NCBI GenBank assembly: GCA_008360955.1
Contig: LUCM01000138.1
Span: 186,001-250,000 of the forward strand
Direction: 5' to 3'
Source of the DNA: Fasciolopsis buskii
Taxonomy: Eukaryota; Platyhelminthes; Trematoda; Plagiorchiida; Fasciolidae
Length of the DNA: 64,000 bases
This document shows positions 55,621 to 64,000 of this stretch, one piece after another. Numbering within the stretch: the stretch's first letter is position 1; each line of letters begins with the position of its first letter. The notes below the pieces were generated by a model. That model made no database searches and was not told where the DNA came from. It was given only the letters and a program-made list of their open reading frames with translations. Made by a program: the position numbers and the translations under genes.

Positions 55621-56729
55621 ATACTTTCTTCTGCTGATAAATTTGGTCCTAGACAGTGCAATTCTTCCTCATCTACACATCACTCGATTCACACCGCTAG
55701 TGAGCAACAACAGTGCACACGTTTAACTCGCTTCCACATTTACACAATCGTCTAGCGTAAGAGATTGGACTTGGGGACCAAAATTCACAGCGTTGCCTGC
55801 CGGGTGTTAACAAACGACTCCGGTGTCCGTTCACACTTGATCGATAGATGTGTCGACAAGATGCTCTTTTATCCATCCAATCACAGATATCGAAAACCAG
55901 CTGCCCAGCACCATATGTGACAGTGAAATCCAGCACTACCCAATCCAATTCTGATTGATCTGATTTCACTGCTAGTGCAGGTAACTGTCCCGCTTCGTGC
56001 GGCTTTTAACTCGAAACCCCACAATACTTTTTGACATATGACGTCCCGATTTTTTTGAAGCGAGCTCCATCTAAGAAGACTGAAAATTATTTTGAAAAGG
56101 TCGAGTTGCAGTGCCTTTCTGCGAGCAGGATTTCCGATGAACGAAAGATAATTGCTTTTCCGAATGCCACTGAAAAATCGACATATTCGGTGACAAAAGA
56201 CGTGTCATTGCCTCAAACACCTCTTTCTCAAAAAAATATGAAGATATGTAAAACCCTGTGCTCCGTCATTTCATGTCAGTTAACTTTTGAATTGTGGAAT
56301 CGACTAAATTTCACCACTTTCCGCTGAAAGATTCATCAGGTATTTGTGCGCTTGTTTGTGGATACCAAATTGAAGCGGCAGATTGCAACTTCGATTGTCA
56401 AATGGAAATCCAGCTGCCTGACCGTCTGATGTCTTGGAATGGGTGCGAACAATTTCCAGAGGAGGTGCTTTTACTGCGTACTCTCTACATTGCATGTGAG
56501 CGACGTCAAGAAGATGACAGTCTCAGAGTGTGTGGTTTATAGCTCTGCACGAAAGTAAGGCCACTCCGTGGATCGTTCTTAGTTTGAATACAAGGATGGC
56601 TTTAAATTAAAGGCAGAAACCAACACGCCCGATGGGGTTTAGACCAAGTCATCAATCAAAATATGTCAATACCGCGGGAACACAATCAATAAGGAGGGCA
56701 CTTGAATAAAGCTTGAGTTTACTTAAATG

Positions 56730-57374
56730 GCATAGTGGCAAAATCATGCGGGCTTAAATCGCCTGTTCCGAAAACGAAGACAAGACTATCCCCATCACTG
56801 AGTATGCTGAACGAACAAAACAATACATATGAACCAACGTTTTGGTTGGGATAAGCTAACCATTATTCCAAACTGCTGAACACTGTCCGAGTGATAGCCA
56901 AAGATTATGTATGTTCAAATAACGTGGCAACTTTCTTTAACGCATAGCTCGCGCAGAACGGGGAAGAGACCGCAGAGGACGGATAATTAACGAGTCTAAA
57001 TTCTTCGGGAATCCTTACAAGACCCCATTCCCACAGCACAAAAAACGGAGTACGTCTCCGCTCAGCTCTGTTCACCTCTCCGAGGTGGGGCTATACACGT
57101 GTCCGTCTTTAACTTCTAGCGATCTCTCTAGGATATCCATGGCGCCTTCTTCATCCATCGACAGCTTGAAGTCGAATGACCCTGTCTGAAGAATATTCTT
57201 GTCGTATGATATCCTAAGATCTTCGATTTCACCCAGTGGCATCTGCAACCCAAAGGAACGACAGTCTCGTCCAAGATAATTACTAAACGGACCCCTTAAG
57301 ACCAAGCTTAAGTGGGTTTGTTCCGTTTCCAAGCGACCAATTTCCGTCCACCGGACGGAGTTGAACACGAGCAA
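56730..57374 (-). pseudogene. BEL/Pao-type LTR retrotransposon pol remnant
   Basis: The - strand frame 57374-57072 ends FDFKLSMDEEGAMDILERSLEVKDGHVYS, like the protease-to-reverse-transcriptase junction of BEL/Pao elements (S.ED...L.I.E.S....GHY...LP.R). A following - strand frame (about 57075-56880) reads RTPFFVLWEWG, IPEEFRLVNY and SSAVSSPFCASYALKKVA, matching the BEL/Pao block LRFLW......PEEYRM.VHVFGA.SSPSCA..AL. The YVDD box expected just after is not preserved. The family resembles Sinbad-type elements of schistosomes. Confidence 0.62.
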
Positions 57375-59260
57375 TCAAAAAAATATGTTACGACCGCCCA
57401 TTAAGAAATGTCCTTACGCGTAGCGCTTAATCGGACCAACTGGTAATCCAACAATCCGCATTTCACGGAACCTAGCGATGTCCACGAACCCCGATTATAG
57501 GAAAAGAAAAACGAGCAATCAGGATGGGATAATTTTGCTGTGATACCTAGATGGGTACAACAATGTATGGGAAGTATGAGCTTACTAGATAGTTTTCCTT
57601 CAAAAGCAGACCGTATCAGAGAGCAACGGGCAAGGGTAATGGCAACAGAGCAGAACCGGAAATGGCGGGAAATGCGATGTGCAGGGTGCTCGTATAGACA
57701 ATCAACTGGTTAATTTCAGAAAATTCTGATGAAAAATGTCCACCTTATTGGGCGGCTACCAACGAATTAAATTTTCAAAATGACTGACAAACTGCGAAGG
57801 TTGTTCAAATGGATGATCGATCGATGGACAAAGGGCTTTTCTCTTAATTGGTCGATAAGATTCGCCTTCCTTTCAAAGTTATATTTAGCAGATTATAGCA
57901 TAACGCCTAGGGGAACCAGTTTTCATCTAGTACTTGAAGGCAGGTGAATGACGCTGTTGCAATTAATGTAGAAATTCAATACTTTTCATTGCCTACATGC
58001 TCATCAGGGCGGCCTACATACTTAGCTCGACGATTGTTCTTTAAATTTTCTCGTCGTCAGATAGCCTGACCCTACCTTGCTCACCCGAGAAAATATTCGA
58101 GCGGAACCGAAAGTCACTTTCGAACGAGGCCACATAGACTGATGGAAACAAGCATATAACCAAAACAAAGGACTGCAATAATCCAAGAGCCCCATATCAC
58201 ATTAGATCTGATTGGCTGACAGCAACCTACGGTGCTTTGCCACCGTAACAGGTTTGATGAAGTAGCTCCTTTTGCTTTCTCCATGTGAAACTGAATGGAC
58301 GACAGCATTTTGGCCGTTAATGTTGAGAGATTGGGAGATATGTAGTGCGGTCGATTATCGGAATGGATATGTATGAGTTAAAAACTTCCATGGGACCATA
58401 AAACTGCTGATTGTCGTACAGGATGTACATAATAATGCTCGATTTATTCCGAAGAGTGTGAGACCGCACACTCTGGCCAGGATTCGTTTGACGAAGAGCG
58501 GTTTACTCCTGCTTTCAACGATGGTTCTCGGACATTGGAAAAATCCAACAATTGCGTGTACATATTCCGCCGCTTTAGAATCCTCTATTCACATTTATAA
58601 ATTCTGCCTGCTCATATTTCCCAGGCGTGGGCGCTGTAAGCAGTGGGCATATCAGTAATCGAATACAGGTTTGCCGGCAGCTTCCTGGGAGCCAAATGTG
58701 CGAAAGAAATCGGACCTTTCATGGCTCCTGAGAGTGTCGTCCAGACCGGTTTAGTTGGTTGATTTGCGAGAGACATTGAGGAGCTGGGCATTAAATACAG
58801 GTGTTCAGGGCCTAAGATGAATAAGAATAAGGCAGGAGACCATCTAGTAGTCAATGCTGGGAAAGGCATCCAGCAAGAAGTTGTCAACAGTAGGGAGACT
58901 GTTGTGAATACTAGGTAGAGGATATTATTTCTATCAGTGCGGTTAGAGATGCCACCGTAAACCTTTACGCAGGTCTCCCGAACAAATTTTAAGAGCGGTG
59001 GAGGGGGGGTCTTGAGCACTAGAACAGCTTGCCATCAGCTTCGCTTCTACGTGGAAGGATGCTATATTTGCAAACGCTTCGATGAGTCAAGGGAGCCCAA
59101 AATCTTTTAATGAAAATGGTTGAAAAAATCAATCCAGGTAAACTAGAAAGTTATGCATATCGATATAGAATCAAACATTCGGGCAAAGTGTGTCACTGGA
59201 TGATGGAGGAATAAAATATCAATGTCTGTCGCGAGCCAGGCGGCCACTTATACGCTGGTT
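57375..59260. other. Unassigned, probably transposon debris
   Basis: A 135-codon open frame on the - strand (58612-59019) and shorter ones are present; none is recognised. The stretch may include the 5' part of the BEL/Pao element and the rest of the following - strand LINE. Confidence 0.3.
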
Positions 59261-59262
59261 AG

Positions 59263-59450
59263 CTATATGTGACAAGCCATAACTATTTGGTTTATGGGTG
59301 CGCATTCCGTCAACCGCGTTTCACTGATTGGAATAATATCATAGTTGTGGTTTTGCACAAAAATTATCAGGACAAATTTACTTAGAGTGCATCGGGTTTC
59401 AAGTAGAAGCAGGAACATTAGACTGGCGCTCAAGGCTGAGTGGCGCAGTG
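59263..59450 (-). pseudogene. CR1-like endonuclease N-terminal fragment
   Basis: The - strand frame reads LMFLLLLETRCTLSKFVLII and QNHNYDIIPISETRLTE, matching the N-terminal block of LINE endonucleases (L..NARSL.NK...L...L..HNYDII.ITETWLTE). Similarity does not continue past a stop at about 59270. Confidence 0.55.
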
Positions 59451-59976
59451 GAAGAGACAATATTCGGGAGTCCTGCCCGATGATTATAGATACGGCTAGA
59501 CATAAGCGGCGGAATTGGGGTTGTTGAGGTGGGCTTTGAAAGAAAATGGTAAGGAACACTTGGAATTGTTTGGGGTTTTGCCTCTCTGTATGGGTACCGC
59601 GAGTGGTTGATGAACATTTTGTAGCGGCCGGGAAGTGAGTCGATACGGATTTTGCAGGTTCAGCAAGCGAACACTGAATTGGGAACTAAAGACAGGTTGC
59701 TGTATCTGTGAAGGCAGTCACTTTCGAGACCTTTAAATTGTCTGTCGGGTAAAAGTGCATTCTGAAGAGCGCAAACTGTTTTTCAAAATCTAGCTAGCAG
59801 TAACCAGTAGTAGCGTAAAGGCGGGAGGCCATGATGGCAAAGAATTGCTGGGCTATCGTTGGAGATGCTGTGAGAGTTGGAGCTGAATTAGAAAAGGGGG
59901 TCTTTGGTGATCAGTTTGTGGCAGCGCTGAAAGTTTGTGATGCCATATCACTGCTTGACTGGTTGCGTTCTCAGAA

Positions 59977-60318
59977 TTATTTCGTTTTGGCAACCTCTAA
60001 GAGATGATCGGTGGATCTAGGCCATGTTGAAGAAGAATTGGTACGAGCGAGATAAGCTGCCGTGTGAGGAGAAATTGTGCTGTTGCTGCCACAACGACTG
60101 TTGCTGACAAAATCCCCAAAAAGATGGGGCCGGTCGGGGGTATTGCCCAGGAGGAAACAGGTTGCTGAAATGCGGATAGTAGTCGCGGGGGACGAAGTAT
60201 CCAGAACGATTATAGTGCGGCATGCTGATCGGTCGAGTTTCGTTAAATTTGAAGCAGAAATGTTACAGATACGTTCGAGCAAATGTGGATTAAAAAAAGA
60301 AGGTGGCTGAGGGCTCAC
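59977..60318 (-). other. Open frames upstream of the LINE endonuclease, possible ORF1 remnant
   Basis: Two overlapping - strand frames (59977-60318 and 60017-60223) lie in the position of a LINE ORF1 relative to the endonuclease at 59.4 kb. One is rich in Pro, Phe, Gln and Tyr (PPGQYPRPAPSFWGF). No diagnostic zinc-binding motif is visible. Confidence 0.2.
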
Positions 60319-60319
60319 A

Positions 60320-63300
60320 AGCAGCAGCTTTTTTGAAGCCAGCCGGTTTAGGAATTTGTTAAACCAACAGAAAAAGGGTAGCGATTGCCGGTTTCAGTCT
60401 CGCGGTTGCAGTACGCAGAGAACGGACCGCAGTTGGTAGCGGCGAACCAGGGACATAGCTGTTGGGCACTGCATTGTAAGGTGACCGGGAGCTGGACATT
60501 AAGCTGACGAAAGGCGGTAGTTGGCCACTCATCCAGGATCGGCCGAGGGGTGATGAAGTGTTATCGTTTTAGGTATTTAGACAGTGAACTTTTGATTCCG
60601 GGCATTTCTAGGGTGTCGGGCGGTGACACTTGCTGACGTAAGTGCTGATTAGTGTAAACCATGCGCTGCGGTGGACCGAACTGTTTTGGTTTTTAAATGT
60701 GGTTGCGTTTTTGCTAACATCAAACCACCCCTAGGCGAATGGCTTGCAACTCAACTCCTTGGAACTAGGACAGAGTTGGGCAAAATCTTTTGGAGACTAA
60801 ATGGACGGTCAGTTTTCGGCGCAGAGAATTGGGTTGCATACAGCCACGGATGAATGAAGATGATGGTCATGGTAGAATATTTTTACGTCGGCTCAGCATG
60901 GTTTGCCACTGTAGCAGCAAGATAGGGTTGCAGGTTAGGGGTAGACTAGAAGTCCTCTCCATTAGAAGTTCAACGGTATTCCTCCGTCAGGTTGGTGCTG
61001 TAAGCTGATGCATCGGGTTGCGATTCTCATTCATTGGGTCAGTGTTGAAGTCGCTAGGTGTGTCTGGGTCGCTAACGTGATGACGCGGGACGTCAACCCT
61101 TCTATCATCTCCTCCCTTACCCTCCATCGTGGTGCGTGTCACTCTAGCTCCAACCTCTAGTAAGAATGTCCTATCGAAAGGACTGCGGTAGAAGCTACGG
61201 GGTTATTTTGACTCCACATAATCAGTTGTTACTGAGGAAGCTTTTGAACTTCAAGTGCCTTCTTGAATGGATGTTTTAACGGCAAAGATTTTAACATACT
61301 TCAGTGTCGTCACTAGCAAATGTTTGCAAACTGCAGGTAAACGTTTTAGCTGCCAGCTGATCAAGAAAAAATAGAGCAAATTACACTCTCACTATTGCAA
61401 GATTCCGCAGCCCCATGCGAGAACACCGAAAGCAGAATATGTTGCAAGCATCTGGTATGCAAAACTAAACATCTTCCAGCCGCAGGTTGTCTGAAACGTC
61501 AAACACTGCACCATTTTTACCCCTAACACCTAGTTGCGAAGTTTCGTGTCTACAGAATCTAAGAAGCGATAATTTTTTCGAGCAATTGAGGACTGTGTTT
61601 ATTTGAGAAGTGAAAATAATCGTGACACGATTTCTCTTAATGATTAAGATTGATTCTGGAAGCCATGATTTTCATTTGAAGATCAGCGGGCTTCCTGCTG
61701 TTTAGTTCGAACACAGGCAGGAGCCACCCAACTGGGATTGCTCCGTGATGGAACTTATGTATTGTTGTCCTTCTTATAGCAACTATGCGCGAGGTCTGGT
61801 TCACTGTAGGGAAATTAGGGCAGGTGGTGTTTGCATTGGGGTCAGTGTTTGCAGCAGAAATAAATACGTGAAAATGTTGGGGACTTGCGGAGTGCTTACT
61901 GTGCACCGCATAGTTTTAGAGCCTTGAAGTATTGTTTAGAATCAAGGCTTCTGGGCCAAGCGTCTTCTGGGTTTCAGTTGTCTTTCTTCCCAAATGCGTG
62001 TGGGAGCGGAATGCTTTTCCGAGCTCTGCTAAGCTTTGTAAATGTCCTATTGTGCAATTCGGTCAAAGAGCACCGTAGGGAGAGCTTTAGAGATCTTTAT
62101 AAAACTGGAAAATCCGGGTATATAGATAAATGCAGAGAATTTATCAGAACGGTACAAAAGTTTTGATAGGCTCCGTGACCGTTTTTTTCTGTTAACTTGC
62201 TATGCGGGAGCATAAGATATCAAAAGTAGACGTCACAATTCAAAATAATAACAATGAAACAAGCGGGTCCCTTGGCGCAGAAACACAAATTAGACCAGGC
62301 TTCTATGCTCCTCATAAAACGGCAGGGTTTGCGTAGACTCCAGATGCACGAAAGCACAAAGCTTAGTGCCTAGTAGGTCACCAACGTTGAGGCCGGAGGG
62401 AGAATGATTCGCTCTTGAGCCCTCAAGTTCCGCAGTCAAATGACGGAGAGCAGCAAACCGGACTCCCCTGAAGTGAGCAGTCTTGCAGAAATAGGACGCG
62501 GAATTCGAGCGACCAGCCAGGGCCGTTGGCATTTTCAAGACCGGTGAGTTTTCACGGTAATGTCTAGCTTAAACAGCACTCCATTCTTCGAAGATTCCTT
62601 AGTCCTAACCTAACTAACCATCTTCAACCCTTCTCACTCTCTTGCCAGACTACAGTCTACTTGTGGTGTAAAGCGAGGAAAAAGGCAAAAATTGTCACGG
62701 GCCTACCGAGGTTGCTGAATATTCCAAAGGTGCCTCGCCGATTTACAAGAAGTCCAGAATGTGACCCCAAACTTGTTTTCTTTCGGATTCCGATATCGCA
62801 GTGGACAAAGCACTGAAGTCGTCGTGACAGTGTACTTCAGCATATGGTGAACGAAATTTCCAAGGGTGGAACAAAACAAATGAGGATCGACCAACTATGT
62901 CCGTTTAGTTCTGCAGACGGTCAGTGAATATGACCCTCTCCCTATTAACGGAATGTTATTCGAAGATCGACTGTGCAATCATAAAACGATGTGTAAATAG
63001 CTGATGAATGGAACTGATCTATCGCATCCTGTTGTGAACATCACTCTTGGCAGAGCAGAAGATTCGCTTTGCCCACTTTGGACAAACGACAGAATCAAGG
63101 AGTACGTCCTGATATCTGAGCTATACCCCACTCATTAAAAGGAGCATGAAATTACATAATGACATCGAGGAGCTTTTTGACTCCACCTTGTGAGTAGTAG
63201 TAGAAGGCCTCTTCGAAAACGATAACAAATGCTGTCCAGTCTTGATTGATACTTGCAACGATTTCCCCATCCTACCACAACAAAATTAATGAATATTTTA

Positions 63301-63900
63301 CAAGCTCACTTCGGCCGATACAGCAAGAATAAAACACTTATAACAGCGGATCTTAGTTTTTTGGTGTGATATTAAGTTTTATCAATAGCGGAGTTTAGAA
63401 ATTCGAAGTTACAGAGTATACTAAGACCAATGGAATTTGCGTGCCCAAGTAGGCAATGATACCGAAAAAGGATAATAGTGTCAGGAAAAAATCGGTAAGT
63501 GACTCGTGCCTAATGTTTTGGAGCAGTAAAGCATTCCCAGTATAACTGTGAAATTCTATCTCGCTCAAGGATGGTTTGGAAGAGGAGGTCGAACATTGCT
63601 TCCGAAAGCTAGTGAATATTTGGCCCGGTGAACACGTGTTCTGAGCAAGGCAGACGACAAATTACAAGAACAAGGATCCCCACCGATCCATTATGGTTGC
63701 ACGGCACCGGGTTTTCAGTAAGTGAAGAGAGGAGAAAACATACGGGTTCACGATAAGTCAGCAAGGCATCGTAAGCGACAGAATAAAATATTTGGAAATA
63801 TTTGAAAAACAAATGCAGTTAAATCGAGGTGTCCGATGTAATCAGAAGTCGAATTCAAACAATATGACTACTTTTAGTGCCCTAGACTGAGAAGATTCAG
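60320..63900. other. Unassigned right-hand region
   Basis: Only short open frames on both strands, none recognised. There are no transposon motifs that I could defend. Confidence 0.45.
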
Positions 63901-63951
63901 TGTGGACCTGAATGAATTAGAAGCCGAAGCACTCATCAACGAAGAAGGGAA
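63901..63951 (+). CDS. Weak candidate exon at the window edge
   Basis: A 51-nt segment lies between an AG acceptor (GATTCAG) and a GTAAGC donor. In the frame that uses both sites it encodes VDLNELEAEALINEEGK, acidic and helix-like. The rest of any such gene would lie beyond the window or is not visible upstream. It could easily be chance. Confidence 0.2.
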
Positions 63952-64000
63952 GTAAGCGCGAGGATTCTGAATCATTATATCCATTGGCCAGCTATAACGT

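Noticed and set aside
59420..59480. A tRNA A-box-like GTGGCGCAGTGGAAGAG sequence
   Set aside because: No B box (GGTTCGANTCC) or cloverleaf follows, and the stretch lies in antisense LINE endonuclease coding sequence.
1..64000. Prokaryotic features: operons, ribosome binding sites, CRISPR arrays, defence islands
   Set aside because: The coding signal is split by introns and mixed with eukaryotic retrotransposons; no evenly spaced short repeats with unique spacers are present.

Overview
The window is eukaryotic nuclear DNA, most likely from a digenean trematode or a close flatworm relative. The organism call is an inference from three things: spliced genes with long repeat-filled introns plus one 43-nt intron, the mix of retrotransposon families (APE-type non-LTR elements, Ty3/gypsy, BEL/Pao, tRNA-derived SINEs), and the sequence of the one host gene. 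Nothing looks prokaryotic: no operons, no ribosome binding sites, no CRISPR array and no recognisable tRNA or rRNA gene.

The one host gene I recognise is on the + strand at 24813-49017. Nine exons join in frame to a protein of about 611 residues that reads as FERRY3 (vertebrate C12orf4, formerly DUF2362), a subunit of the endosomal Rab5-effector complex that carries mRNAs on early endosomes. Its introns run from 43 nt to about 5.8 kb and hold most of the mobile-element debris.

Region by region. 1-14.1 kb: old, stop-riddled non-LTR retrotransposon remains on the + strand (an endonuclease fragment near 2 kb; a CR1-like element at 6.67-14.0 kb that is split by a probable 3.1-kb insertion), plus an exact 930-bp direct duplication with an N at its joint (3.2-5.4 kb). 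15.2-22.5 kb: a nest of non-LTR copies, mostly on the - strand, several internally deleted. 22.5-24.8 kb: largely unassigned upstream flank with one unexplained 211-codon ORF. 24.8-49 kb: FERRY3, with truncated non-LTR copies in introns 2, 3, 5, 6 and 8 and two SINEs in intron 8. 50.1-50.4 kb: a third SINE. 53.3-54.85 kb: a Ty3/gypsy pol remnant. 55.1-55.6 kb: a non-LTR reverse transcriptase fragment. 56.7-57.4 kb: a BEL/Pao pol remnant on the - strand. 59.26-59.45 kb: a non-LTR endonuclease N-terminus on the - strand. 60-64 kb: essentially unassigned, with a weak candidate exon at the right edge.

Only FERRY3 looks like a working gene; every transposon ORF seen here is broken by stops, frameshifts or deletions. 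I found no gene system that I would call a new defence or biosynthetic system. The most useful leads are the FERRY3 gene model with its glycine-rich insertion and paired splice acceptors, the internally deleted retrotransposon copies, the SINE family, the hairpin at 21.9 kb and the duplicated block with N.
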